Assembly: GCF_021347895.1 (NCBI RefSeq)
Contig: NC_067134.1
Coordinates: forward strand, 27,254,152 to 27,318,151
Length of the DNA stretch: 64,000 nt
Source of the DNA: Acanthochromis polyacanthus
Lineage: Eukaryota > Chordata > Actinopteri > Pomacentridae
Reading direction: 5' to 3'
Part shown: one piece after another, positions 35,486-47,246 of the stretch
Layout of the letters: each line of letters begins with the position of its first letter
How positions within the stretch are numbered: the stretch's first letter is position 1
Translations under genes and position numbers: made by a program
The notes under the pieces: model-generated
Database searches by the model: none
What the model was told of the DNA's origin: nothing
What the model saw: only the letters and a program-made list of their open reading frames with translations

Positions 35486-36318
35486 ATTGCTTTACAGAGA
35501 TTAAGTTCCTGCATGCAGAGTTTTTGGGCATGGAAAGCAAGGAAACTAAGTCTACTGAAAAACAAAGCAATCAATAGTTTTTATTGTTATTAAAGTGACG
35601 TAAAGGGAATAAGTTTTTGCTGTCAGAAGCTTTTGTCTGTGGAGTCGGTTGTTTTTCGTGCACTTGCTCACTGATTTTCAAGCTATTTGGCAGATTCTTC
35701 CAGGCAGTTTTTCTGTGCATTCAGACTGTGCCAGCATCCCAGATTGACTCTGTGATGTATTTGTTGCAGGACTTCACGTTCTTCGCTTCTTTGTGACTCC
35801 GGCCATATGTTTAGACTCGTCGTCGGAGCGGCGTCCTCCCTCATGGTATTACGTGATGCGGAATAAGTGGCTGAAGCTTTCCCGCAGCGCTGTGTGTGCA
35901 CTTGTTTTTGTGAATAATGTGCACGGTGGTGTGAGGGCATCGGTGTGTACAAGTGCAACCTTGGACCAGTTTGTTTTGCGTTCGTGTGGCTGGGCATGTC
36001 CACGGCCAGGTTCACACTGCAGGCCTCAGGCTAGTGGACACAGAGCAACTTAAATGTCTCCATGGGACGTTTGTGTGCCGGCCAAAATGTGTGGAACTGC
36101 AGTAGAAGGGCAGCAGTGTGCATGAATTTCAGTGTTTTGCTTGTGCAGAATGAACCTACTGTTCATGTGTGGAATAAAGCCTTTCAAGTGGACTCAACAA
36201 AAACAGTAGAATAGCAACAACAAGTGAACGTCCTCCAGAGAGTATAATCTAGCCTTTGTGCTCTGTTCAGATTTGTTACTTGGATCTAGGGCCGGGCGAT
36301 ATGGCTAAAAAATAAAAT

Positions 36319-36687
36319 CTAAATTTTTTTAGTCATCTTGGACGATTTTAATCGATTTTTGATGTTTCTTTGCGGTCTGTTAGCTATGGCTACTGCTAGC
36401 CATGCTGCACTCCCGTAGCTGCAGCACTCTTCCCATTCTTTAGGATGCCTCTGCTGGAGGTGCTGAAAGAGGTTAGTTGTGCTGCTACTCTTTGTTTTCA
36501 CAGTACTTTTGCAAACCTTGCACATGACTGTAGTTTGCTCTGTGTCAGTCTTGTCAAAGCCGAACCACTTCCATATAAATGATGTAACATGAGGCCCTTT
36601 TCTCATGACCAACTCTTCGTCTGCTGTTCTGTCCGCCATGACGGGGGTGTGAGTGTTTTGGTGGAAGGAGATGAGAGGCGGAAGCAA
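36319..36687 (-). pseudogene. BED zinc-finger fragment of a hAT-type protein
   Basis: The reverse frame reads SFIWKWFGFDKTDTEQTTVM, then CKVCKSTVKTKSSSTTNLFQ and HLQQRHPKEW. The CxxC pair, the following Asn-Leu and the HxxxxxH pair are the layout of a BED-type DNA-binding finger as in ZBED proteins and hAT transposases. After the finger the frame ends in unrelated sequence with no catalytic or dimerisation region, so it is a truncated relic or a short stand-alone BED peptide. A downstream Met (MADRTADEEL, coding 36319-36639) is the likelier start. Confidence 0.75.
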
Positions 36688-36876
36688 ACGCCAGTAACCT
36701 TGCCAGCAAGTTGATTTCTCGCGATATTTGAGAGTTCACAAATCTCTCAAGAAACCATCTTGCTCCGCTCCCGCATTCACTGTTCGTACAGCACCAAGTT
36801 GGCATGGGCCAATCACGCAGCAGGCGGGATATCCGGGTGTGAAGACGACACCAAGCGCCAGTAGATCAAAACAAAC

Positions 36877-37164
36877 ATGGCAACAGAGGACAACGATCGT
36901 GTAGATGCTGCTATTAAGTCAGTTTTAGCTGAATCTCGTGTCGCTTCTGTGAAGGAACAACAACGAGAGGCGCTTTGCACATTTCTGGATGGTAAAGATG
37001 TTTGTGCTTTTTTACCTACGGGTTTTGGTAAGAGTTTAATCTACCAATTGGCTCCGCTCGTTGTGAAGATCCCGCGATTGGCTAAAAACAAACCCGTCAG
37101 AGGCGGGACATACTGTTGCATTGTCCAATCCGTGCCTCTTTCCTCCGAACGGATTTACATGTAG
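36877..37164 (+). pseudogene. RecQ-like helicase N-terminal fragment with Walker A
   Basis: The forward frame begins MATEDNDRVDAAIKSVLAES and contains VKEQQREALCTFLDGKDVCA followed by FLPTGFGKSLIYQLAPLVVK. The glutamine-bearing motif and the PTGFGKS phosphate loop are motif 0 and motif I of superfamily 2 helicases of RecQ type. The frame ends before motifs Ia-VI, and no GT donor with an obvious downstream partner was found, so it is a 5' fragment. It lies entirely between the hAT ends, which suggests a captured or element-borne gene start rather than a host exon. Confidence 0.7.
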
Positions 37165-37394
37165 CGGTCCCAGATTGATATTGTGGAGTACTATCAAGTA
37201 CTACACAATTATTAATCTGGCTATTGCCAGGTTAAAACGCCAGTGCACAAGTCATGAAAGGCAGAAGAAGAATCTGTATTGTTATATATTTAAGCTCGCC
37301 TCAATTTTACGATTTGGCAAATTTTCAAATCATCAGGTTTTAAAAAGCCGAATTACTCGAATTAATTCGATTTATTGCCCAGCCTCACTTGGAT

Positions 37395-39740
37395 CTGATT
37401 TGTTTATTTGGCTGTTTACATTATTTTTAAAAAAAAATGCAGATTCCAGTGTGAAGTGACCCATATGGAAGCAACTAAAGTCAGCATTTAGGGTTGAAGT
37501 ACAGTAGAAGCTAATAAATTCATGAGTAGATGAGGAAATAAACGGCTGCTGCTTCCACATTGAGGTGTGTCTGGATGCAGATTCACTGCCTGGACTGGTG
37601 GAACTGTGATGTGAAAGGCTTCACAGAAACACGTTTTATCTCAAACACCAGGATGTCAGGTGATACTTTAAACGATTCCTCTCCAGAGCAGCAAACTTTG
37701 TGCCTTAAAAATGAAGCCGTCATGAAAGTGCAGCAGCTGCTTTGGCGTCAAACAAAAAAAAGAAGAATTTTTATAAATTGAATGTGCCTTTCTGTACTTT
37801 TGTGTTCTTGTTAATCCGTATGTTTTAACGGTGAAGGTTGAGAACAAAGGTTGGAATCAGGCTAAATCCTGGGTTGGTTCTGTGGTACCAATGAAATCAC
37901 AATGTGAGGGATAACCTGCTTAAACAGTGTTAATTTTTGACAGTTTGGTCAATATTTGTGCAGTACTTTAATCACTGAAATAGGAAATGCTCTTTTAAGA
38001 AGCATTTTATATTGATTTTTTTTTGCACAAAGTTACTTTTTTAATGTTAAATACAGTCTTTTTAATTTTTCCCTGTATGGTTATTAACTAATTCTTTATA
38101 TGGCCACTTGAGGCTGGCTTCAAATGAGAATCCATGTGGGACCACCATGTTAAAATGTCCACTTTTACAGCAGAAAATGCAATATATTTACAGCCTGGAG
38201 CAAAAGGCAGCTTTGGTCAGTCATAGATTTCCTCATTAATGGCAACTAATAGATAACTCATCTATTTAAATTATATCAAGCTTTACAGTTGTGCAGGTTT
38301 GTGCAGTGGAAGGACAGTCCATGGACCTGAGATACTTAAATGTCCCACCTCAGCTTCAGATTTAGTAAGAGCTGGAGTCTCACATTAAATCTTTAGCACA
38401 CGTTTTGTCGTAGTGTGTTCTGTACTTTGATGGTGGATAACATCTAAACTAGTCGTTACACTTGTTTGTCGCTTTAAAATAGAAGTTTCTCCCGGCTTGT
38501 CGGAGTTTCTAAACTGACAGATGAATAAAGATGATCTCATTTCATTTCAGAATCGTGCTGAAGTGGCTTTGTACTGGTGACAAATTAAACTAATCTCCAA
38601 CTTGGCGCTGCGAGTTTGCCTTTTCTTTGGAGCGCTCGCACGTTTCCATGGAGACGGACATTATCGTTTTAATTCACAAGCAAAGTGAATCACAAAACAG
38701 GACGCTCGTCAATGTCAGCGCTGCTCCTTGAGCTTAAGGAGATAAAACAGACACATTTGTTTTTTTATAACGGCAAATTGTGCTCAGATAAAGGATGCAG
38801 AAAGTTGAATTCAGATTTGTAAGTTAGGTGTAAATGATTCAGTCTGACAGCATTTGGATCATCTCACTGTCTCGCTTCTTTTTCCTGCTTCTTTTAAACC
38901 CTCCAATCACATCGAGGCCCTGCATTGTCTGTGTACAGTCGGTATTCCCTCCAGCTACGTGCATGCAAACTATGCCTGAAAACAATGAAAGCAAAGGCGC
39001 AGGTCTACTTTTGCCGTGGGCCTCATTTGCATATTTCCACTAAAGTCGCAGGAGGTGTGTTCCTGCCCCACCCCGCTCTTCCCCCCACATCCTCCCTCTG
39101 ATGGAAACAAATGGCTCGAGCCGCTCACCGTGACACTGATGAACTATTAGGGGCAGCGTGCTGCTTAGCCCAGCGGAAACAGGGTTCCCCCAAACATAAA
39201 TCAAACCCACGCCTGGTGCAGGAGCCGCTTCGTAATCCTGCACAGTCGGACTTTTGAGCCTGACAGTACAATAATATAAGTAGAAAATGACTGGAATTCC
39301 CCAATTATTGGGACATTTACAAGTATGCAGGCATCTCTGGGGGGGAATGGGGATTGCAGTTGAGTCTTTGTGCTGCAGTTTCCCCCCAGAAAAGAAACGC
39401 TATAGGCTCGGAGCCTGTTGGCCGAGCTATAAATAGCTTTCTGGTGACGGCAGGAGTTAGAGCCTAACGTGACAGAGAGCATCTTCCAGAGATGTCCATG
39501 TTTATTATTTAACTTACATCTCATTTTATACACTAGTAATGCTGGTCCTCATGTGTACAAGCATTGAACCACTACTGTAGACTCAGCCTGAAAGTATTAT
39601 ATCCTTCTCTTGTCATTGATCTGACATGCCAGATGTCCTCTCTGAATGTCAGAGTTTCATATTTAACTTTGCCCAATCTCTGTAAAACTCAGCTATATTC
39701 TGCGTGCATACATATCAGTCTGCTGCCATCAGGGAAGAGA
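37395..39740. other. intronic sequence, no feature recognised
   Basis: No coding exon, RNA gene or defined mobile element seen. Confidence 0.4.
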
Positions 39741-40462
39741 TTAAAGGGGAACTTTGTTTTTTTTTTCAACCTGGGGTCTGTTTTCATGTCATTTCATACA
39801 TGTGAGTGATGGAGAAATGAATTTTCGACATAGCTCCAGTATTTAGCCAGGCAGGCAGCTTAGCAGCTCAGCTAGCGAAAAGTATGGGGCAACTGTCCCC
39901 CCCGCGTCAAAATCCGCCCTAACGTGCGTTTTTCCCACACTGACCGGCTCAACGAGTGTCCCACAACATATTAGAGATGAGAAGTGAACGAAAACCTCCA
40001 CATTACCTGGTGATCGCTCTTCGTTGTGGTCTGTATCTAAATCTCGGGACGCTAGAAAGCAAATCTTGTTCCGAAATCGATTCCCCCACCGGTGTTTTGG
40101 CGCGAGCTATCGCACGATTTCGGTACGAGATTTGCTTTCTACCGTCTCGAGATTTGGATACAGACCACAACAAAGAGCGATCGCCAGGTAATGTGGAGGT
40201 TTTCGTTCACTTCTCATCTCTAGTATGTTGTGGGACACTCGTTGAGACTATCCGAGCCGGTCAGTGTGACGAAAAAAAGCACGTTAGGGCGGGGTTTGAC
40301 GCGGAGGGGGCAATTGCCCCATACTTTTCGCTAGCTGAGCTGCTAAGCTGCCTGCCTGGCTAAATACTGGAGCTATGTTGAAAATTCATTTCTCCATCAC
40401 TCACATGTATGAAATGACATGAAAACAGACCCCAGGTTGAAAAAACCGAAGTTCCCCTTTAA
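39741..40462. mobile_element. 722-bp foldback (palindromic) DNA element with TTAA flanks
   Basis: Left end TTAAAGGGGAACTT, right end AAGTTCCCCTTTAA. The two arms (about 340 bp each) match in inverse over nearly their whole length, for example CAACCTGGGGTCTGTTTTCA against TGAAAACAGACCCCAGGTTG, around a 35-nt centre at 40080-40114. TTAA at both ends suggests a piggyBac- or Kolobok-type mechanism. The 135-codon frame inside is an accident of the palindrome. Confidence 0.9.
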
Positions 40463-41588
40463 GGTCCTTAAAATGCAGGACAGACTGGCTGAGAAACCTC
40501 TTCACTTACTGTGTTTATATTGCCTCTTTTGCATATGTTGGAATTCTTGATATAGTTTTGTTTTATACGTACATTTGATTTTATTATTTATTGTTGTTAG
40601 TTTCAATGCGCCATCCGGTGGCATCTACTTATATTTTCGTCATGCACCCGTGTACGATGACAATAAAACTTTTTCTGTTCTACTCTATGTGGAACTACGA
40701 AAATCCAAATGCGTGTTTTTAAGACTGTCTTCAGTACATTTCAGGTTAAAGGTTTGACGTTTATTGCTTCATTAAAATGTTTTGCAGCATATAAAGCGCC
40801 GTATGGACGTTGATTCTAATTGGATTTGATCTTTAAAGGCAGATTTAAAATATCCTAAACGCCGTCTTCTCTTTTTTTTTGTCAGGGTTTTGCTTGAAGC
40901 TAAAACAAGACTGCTGGTAGAAAGTTGCCTCATTTCTGCGAACCCTCTTGTCTCCGTTTTGATAAATTAGCAGCATTTAGACGTGAGGCATTAGCAGCAT
41001 GCAGAGCTGCATTAAATTTACCTCCCACTGCGGGGCCACGAATAATTGGGCCTGAAGAAATGAGCAGAGAGTAGTTCAGTGATTGCTTTACTTTTATTTT
41101 GCTTGAACATCTGCGTTATTGTTGTCCTGTGGATGCATTATTTAAATCGTTTGATAACACATTAATGTCCATGGTGATGTTTGCAGGTTGTCTCACTGTA
41201 CTGATCTGTGCAGGGCAGCCTCAGGCCATGTCTGCATATATGAAATCATTCAGCTCCAGAGGCTTTCATCTCAGCGGACCTCTTAACCTTTTCACCCTCA
41301 TTTTTCCGCCAGGCCTTTCTGCGCACGCGGCTTTATCTGAGATAAGACGTTTGAATGTCAGAAGTGTTAATGGAAAGCTCCAGGATCAAACTGTACTGTG
41401 TCTGAAAAGCTGTCGTGTGACTCTGAGTCTTGGTTCAGATTCTGCCTTTTTGTTTAGTTTAAAACCAGGCAAGCCTATCATTGAGATTGATGGGATTCAT
41501 AATTTTATCCCAAGTCAATCAGACAGAAAAGCATTAAAGTTTATTGCTCATTTCTAACTGTAACTTAATTTTTTTTTTTGCCGGTTAG
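40463..41588. other. end of intron 2
   Basis: No gene or defined repeat seen, apart from the pyrimidine tract and TAG acceptor of exon 3. Confidence 0.5.
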
Positions 41589-41744
41589 GTTCAAACTTCC
41601 TGTGCGCCACCCACATCATTCCTGTGAAGAACGAGGAGGGCGTGGTCATGATGTTCATCCTTAACTTCGATTACATCCTGGACGAGGACAGCAGCGACTC
41701 GCTGGAGAGACTCAACCACACGTCTCCTTCCAAAGCCGACCAGC
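41589..41744 (+). CDS. kcnh7: kcnh7 exon 3, end of PAS domain and start of linker
   Basis: The 156-bp exon encodes the last PAS strands (SNFLCATHIIPVKNEEG, VVMMFILNFDYI) followed by an acidic, serine-rich turn into the cytoplasmic linker (DEDSSDSLERLNHTS). THIIPVKN is the KCNH7 form; KCNH2 and KCNH6 have DVVPVKN. The acceptor is a T-rich tract ending GGTTAG at 41588, and the donor is GTGAGT at 41745. It starts and ends in phase 1, like its neighbours. It lies 34.6 kb downstream of exon 2. A LINE-containing repeat block begins about 200 bp after its donor, so the exon is flanked by mobile DNA but is itself intact. Confidence 0.95.
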
Positions 41745-41964
41745 GTGAGTAGAGGCAGAGGAAGGCCCGGGGAGGAGGAGGCAGATAACATGTTGTGACA
41801 TTTGGTGGGAGCCTTTATTCACTCCCCTGAATGCTTTTGTGTTGGAGTCATTGAGTAAATATAGTGTTGCAAATGCTGCTCGTGAACAGGTGGAGATACA
41901 ACACATCCTCAGGACTGGTCTTAGTAGAGCTCTGTTCTTACATTTGCTGTACATACTCAGGAAG

Positions 41965-43040
41965 AAAATAGGGCAAGGCAAGTTTATTTGTGTAGAACCC
42001 TTCATGTCCAAGACAATTCAAAGTGCTTTACATAAAACATTAAGAGCATTACAGTTTTTTAACCTGGATTTAAAAGTGTCTACATCTGGTGAGAGTTTAA
42101 TCTACACTGGCAGTTTGTTCCACATGTTTACAGCAGAACAGCTAAATGCTGCTTCTCCGTATTTAGTCCAGACTCTGGCCTGCACTAGCTGTCCTGAGTC
42201 CTTGGATCTAAGAGCCCTGCTAGGTTTGTATTCTCTGAACATATCACAGATGTTTTCTGGGTCTGTAAAATACCACTACAGTAATCCAGTCTACTAGAGA
42301 TGAACGCATGGATGAGTTTCTCTTGGTCTTTCTGGGAGACAAAACTTTTAATTCTGTAGATGTTTTTGAGTTGCTAAAAAGCTGCTTTGGTGACAGCTTT
42401 GATATGGCTGTTAAAAGTCAAATCTGAGTCTAATACCACTCCAAGGTTACGCATATGGTTGGTGGTTTTAAGAGCCCGAGTCTGTTTTATCTTCATTTAA
42501 TTGTAGAAAATTCTCTCTCATCCAGGTGTTTATTTGCTCCAGTCCCAGTAAGTCTGTTGGGCTGCAGTCGTTTGGTGACAGAGACACATAAAGTTGTGCA
42601 TTGTCTGCATAACTGTGATACCTAATGTTAAATTTCTGTATTATTTGACCCAAAGGGAGCATAAACAAGTTGAACTGAAGAGGTCCGAGAACTGACCCCT
42701 GGGGGACACCACAGGCCATGGCCCCTCACTCTGATTCATAGTTGCCAATTGTATTAAAATAACTCTGGACCTGAATCAGTTTAGAACTGTTGTTTGTGAT
42801 CTGCAGTATCAAACGCAGCTCTCAGATCCAGCAGAATCAGGACTGATACTTTACCAGAATCAGGATTCAACCTACTGTCATTTAACACGCTGTCTCAGCG
42901 CTGAAGCCTGACTGAAATTTGTCAAGATTTCCACTTTCATTCAAAAGTTAAGCTGATTAAATATACCATTTTCAATAATCTTGGATATAAAATAAAGGTT
43001 ATAGACAGGTCTGTAGTTGTTCGTCATGGAGGCGTCCAGA
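41965..43040 (-). mobile_element. LINE-containing repeat block in intron 3
   Basis: The block starts GGGCAAGGCAAGTTTATTTG and CAAAGTGCTTTACATAAAAC, phrases common in fish repeats. On the minus strand at 42468-42719 it encodes [35 protein letters not shown] and [15 protein letters not shown], the reverse-transcriptase palm of a non-LTR retrotransposon. The catalytic YADD is YADN, and no upstream endonuclease or downstream thumb is intact, so the copy is inactive. Confidence 0.8.
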
Positions 43041-44869
43041 GTCCTCCTCTTTAGGCGTGGCTAAATGGCAGCTATCTTCAGTGACTTGGGAAAAATGCCT
43101 GATGTCAGTAAGACTACAACAAAGAAAGAATGGAGCGATAGTAAAGTAGCAGCCAGTCTTGACCGTTTCCTTGTAACCATTTCCCCACATCCAGAATCAG
43201 TTTGTGCCTCTATCCCACTATCACCACTGTGTCTTAACAGTTTGACATGTCGCTAATATTAACGTCACACATGCTGCCGTTTTCTATTACAGATACGCTG
43301 CTTTAGCATCTTGTCTCCTCAGATGTTTCGCTGCAGCTCGTGCCTTCATTTCTACTTGCAGCAGGGGTGCAGCTGCAGGAATTCCCTGCTAGACAGCTCC
43401 TTTGGCATGTTGACACCAGCGTTTAGCAGACACTGATGTGTTAGCCTGCTATCATCTCAAAGGTCTGGCCCAATTATAGCTCCTAGCCTGCCAGGCCGGC
43501 CTGATGAACTACTGGAGCAGTGCTGTGAAGCGCTCAGCTTCCCCGAGCTGTCGGCGTAATAGTGTATAATGCCATTCCCCAGCGGTGCTCTTGATGCCTC
43601 CTCTCACTTCGAAGTCTCTGTCTTTGTCCATTTTCTGTCTGTGACACGTAAAACAGCAGCATGGAGGACCAGAGGTTACTCCTAGATGACTGTAATTGGA
43701 TGAGGCCCCTAACAGGCTGCGGTGCCTCATGGGGTGTGTGGTGGAGAGGAGGGGCGTGTGCGCCTCATTGTGAGTTTGTGCACCCTGCATGGTGATGTGC
43801 ACTCTGAGACTCTGGAGAAACCATGCATGAAAGTATCAGCTTTCCAGTCTGTGTGTTTGTGCAGGCGTGTACATGTCACCGGTGAGGGCCGCCTCTTCTG
43901 CTTATCTGCGCAAAGTAATTGCTTAGTCTGAGCACAAGGGCAGTTCCCCGATGAAGCAGGCGTTTATGAATTCAAGTCTGTTCATGCCTATCTGCATATC
44001 TAAGTGGGCATCCCTGCAAATCTGGCGGTGAGGTCCGGATTTGCTTCCAAGGTCGAGTCCCAGCGCTGGACACGTTTCTGTCTGCCTACACGCAACCTCT
44101 GCTGTAGCAGGCGTTACTACAGAGAGTTGGTGTTTTTTGGCCTCATTTCATCTCAGCCCTCTCTCAGCTGATTCTAGAAACCCAGTATTGCACTTTCTAT
44201 TTTACTAGCAGATGGACAGAGGTCACTAATCATGAGTAGCTCTGCATAATTGATGAGGACATCACAGAAGAACACGCTGCTACAGATGTAAATTTCCTTC
44301 AGTGGAAGCGGCGGCGGTGCTATTCTAAAGGTGGCTTTACGTAATGTTTAGAATCAGCTGCCTTTAGATGTGTTGCCAGCGAGGTGATGATCCGTGTGTG
44401 CGCGGCGTTATCTAGACTGTATCTGGGGAATGCACTGAGCACTGCTTATCAGCTGCCTTTTCCCTCAGTGATGATCCAGCCCTTCTTGGATTCTCCCGTT
44501 CTGAATTAATGTTGCTTAGCAGAGCCATTTCCACAGATTCATAAATTGTACACATGCACAAGAAAGTGTTGTGATACTTAATGCTTCACTGATTTCAGAG
44601 GTGTAATTAGTATTCTTGCAGTGCAAAAGTAGGACACTTTATATTGAAAAGGACAAAACACTGAATATCAAAATTTAACAAGTCCGTGATCTCAAGTAAC
44701 TTTTTAGTTCAAATTAAAGCTACAGTAGGCGTAAATCTGGAAAGCCAAGCAAAGAAAAATGTACAGCAACCTTCTTGTAGCTCTTCCCTCTCCCATCTCT
44801 GAGCTTAGCTCCTCCTGACCAGATATCAAATTATATATGGAAAACAACAAATTGTATCTGTGTCCCAGA
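43041..44869. other. intron 3 sequence, no feature recognised
   Basis: No coding exon or defined repeat seen. Confidence 0.4.
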
Positions 44870-45125
44870 AATCACTTTCAGCTAATCTACCCAAGGCTCT
44901 CTTCGTTATTTAATATAAAATAGTAGATTTTTCACATGTAAGCATGTTTACCACAGTATCTTTATAAATATCTTTGGATTTCACTGAATTGTATATATAA
45001 TATTTAGAAGAATCTTTCTGTAGAAATGCCATGTGGTGTTTGGTTGTAGGCGGCCATGTTGGTTTTAGGCCTGAAAACAGCAAAAATGTCAACTATGATA
45101 CAAAAAGTCCCGCAGTTATATATTG
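44870..45125. repeat. dispersed repeat family R, uninterrupted copy
   Basis: Matches the split copy at 19111-20360 and reads straight through the insertion point (CTAATCTACCCAAGGCTCTC at 44882-44901). Later shared words: GAAGAATCTTTCTGTAGAAA, GGCGGCCATGTTGGTTTTAG, ATGTCAACTATGAT. Confidence 0.75.
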
Positions 45126-45189
45126 ATCCAATATTGAGCTATTGGACCACAATGATCAGGAATTTGTTAGGAGGGAAGATGAGGCCTTT

Positions 45190-45330
45190 AACCCCTAAAA
45201 CACTAAACCTACCATCAAGCATGGTGGTGGCATCATTATGCTAAAGGATTGCTTTGCTGCTAGTCGAACTACTTCTTTCCAGAAAGGAAGTAAAATTATG
45301 AAAAAGGAGGATTACTTCTATATTCTGTAG
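45190..45330 (+). pseudogene. Tc1-type transposase relic
   Basis: The forward frame near 45211 reads TIKHGGGIIMLKDCFAAS, which corresponds to the Tc1 transposase segment KHGGGSxMxWGCF between the second and third catalytic acidic residues. The surrounding frame is broken and no inverted termini were found. Degenerate element sequence may extend to about 45840. Confidence 0.6.
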
Positions 45331-46495
45331 GAAAAATTAAAACCATCAGCCAGAAGGTTAGGTCTCAGGTGCAGAGGGAACAAGACATTGACTGTAAATA
45401 CTCATTGGAAGTGGTAAATAAATGGCTAATTCAGGCTACAATTAAGGTTTCAGACTGGTCTCACCAAAGTTATGCATTAAACCCCATCAACAACCTGTGA
45501 TGAAGAAACACGTCTGTGTCAGAAAGCCGACAAATTTAGTTGAACTGCACCATTTCTATTAAGAGGAGTGGTGAAAGATAAAACCAGAAGCTTGTGAACA
45601 GCGACCAAAACCGATTAATTGAAGTGAAAATGGCCAAAGAACATTTACCAAATATTTGGATTGCTGTGCGTGTATTTTAGACCCGATATATTTTGTCATA
45701 TTACCAGAAGACCTGTAATAAATGTGTACAAGAACCAAAATGTATGACAAAAAATGCTGTTTCGCATTCCAATATAGAAATTTCAGTGAAAACTCAAGGC
45801 TAATGGTGGCCTTTCCAAGCGTATGTAAATGTTCGTTCACGGCTGCAGGTGTTTCCCATTTTCACAGCTGATAAGCAGTGCAGGTGGTGGAGGGGTGGAG
45901 GGTGAGGTGGGGAAGGCAGACTGTGTGTGGACTCTCTGTGCCTGGGGATCCTGGCAGCGCAGTCATGTGTTCACCGAAGAGTATTTGTTAAAAAAACATG
46001 AATAATTTGGTTATAATCATACATGGGGAAACACTAAAGATGTCTGTGGTGACCCCGACCCCTAAATCCATTTAAATTATCTTCACAGTGCCTACTTAAC
46101 TCCTTGTAAGTTCTATCTGATGGGGGCAGGTTTTGCTCTTTGAAGGCTCCTGCTGCATTATTCAAATGATTGCTTTCCAGTCACGCGCTTTTGGAATGAA
46201 CTGGCTCCGAGATTATTCAGCTCTTATTGGTAACGGAGCCCAAGATCGTACCTTCTTTAAAATGTATCTACCTGAGGAATCTAAACACCTGAGAAAGATT
46301 ACTTTAGCAGGAATACATGCTGCTAAGACGATGACTTCCCCTTGCTGTCTGCTCATTGAACAATGGATTCTGGCTTTTTTGCACATGTGAGTGGTGCTGT
46401 TCCATTGTCTCAATGCCCGATCTACATTTTGTCTGGGTCCAATCACTTGAAATATGTACAGGCAAAAGGACAAATATTTAGAATCTAAAAATATA

Positions 46496-47244
46496 CAGGG
46501 GGTCCTCAGTTTACGACGTACTCGACTTACGGCATTTCGCCATTACGTTACAACTGGTTATGTTGAACTAGTTGACGAGCAGAGCGGCCGAATGCATCGC
46601 CACACCTTGGATTGTGCTACGTTCACGAACTTTTTGCCCTTCATTATGGCTCCCAAGCCTAAGTCAGACTCTTCTGGTGGCAGTGCTTTGAAGGACAGGA
46701 AAGCCGTCTCCGTGGAAGTGAAATTAAATATAACAAAATGCATAGAACAGGGCAAAACACTGACGAACATGGGTCAAGTTGTAAAAACAGGTCAGCATAT
46801 TGTAGCGACCCTCTGTGATGAATGAGTGAGACTTTATCTGGTTCTCTGGTCTTTTACTGAACCTTCACACAACCTCAGATAACCAGAAAAACCCCATAAC
46901 CTAGCTGCAGAAGTAGCCGCTGTTCCCAGCTCTCTCTACTGCTGACTCTCAGCCAATCAGAGATGAGCTAACTAAACGTGGCACGTTCACTGACATTAGG
47001 TAAATCTGGAACTGAGCAATAAACATTGAAACATCAACAGCAATATCAGTCTGTTACAATATACTGTTATCTTCTTGTAAAATGATTCATGCATGCGTGA
47101 AAGTTGTTGGTATTCATTTTCTGAAGAACTGCTTATCGTGATGCATGTAATGGCTTTTTTTTATATTTGTTTATGAAGTTCCGACTTCGGGCAAAACTCG
47201 ACGTCTGTAGGAACGGACCTCAAACGTATGTAGTGGACCCTCTG
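46496..47244 (+). mobile_element. Tigger/pogo-like element, copy 1 (749 bp)
   Basis: Ends CAGGGGGTCCTCAGTTTACG and GTAGTGGACCCTCTG, flanked by TA (46494-46495 and 47245-47246), as for Tc1/mariner-superfamily insertions. An internal frame at 46647-46822 reads MAPKPKSDSSGGSALKDRKA and VSVEVKLNITKCIEQGKTLT, resembling the N-terminal CENP-B/psq-type helix-turn-helix of Tigger transposases. The DDE region is absent, so it is a deletion derivative. Confidence 0.8.
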
Positions 47245-47246
47245 TA

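Larger units (their letters stand above)
36286..37386. mobile_element. hAT element with BED-finger and RecQ-like ORF fragments
   Basis: Perfect 8-bp flanks ACTTGGAT at 36278-36285 and 37387-37394 define the insertion. Ends are CTAGGGCCGGGCGATATGGC and, inverted, GAGGCTGGGCAATAAATCG. Two divergent open frames lie inside, a BED-finger on the minus strand and a helicase motif I fragment on the plus strand, with about 190-240 bp between their starts. The catalytic hAT domain is absent, so it cannot move on its own. Confidence 0.88.

Noticed and set aside
36877..37164. RecQ-like fragment as an exon of a host helicase gene
   Set aside because: It sits between the target duplications of a hAT element, inside a kcnh7 intron, with no splice donor or further helicase motifs nearby.
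39956..40363. 135-codon frame inside the 722-bp palindrome
   Set aside because: It crosses the palindrome centre and is explained by inverted copies of non-coding transposon sequence. No domain is recognised.
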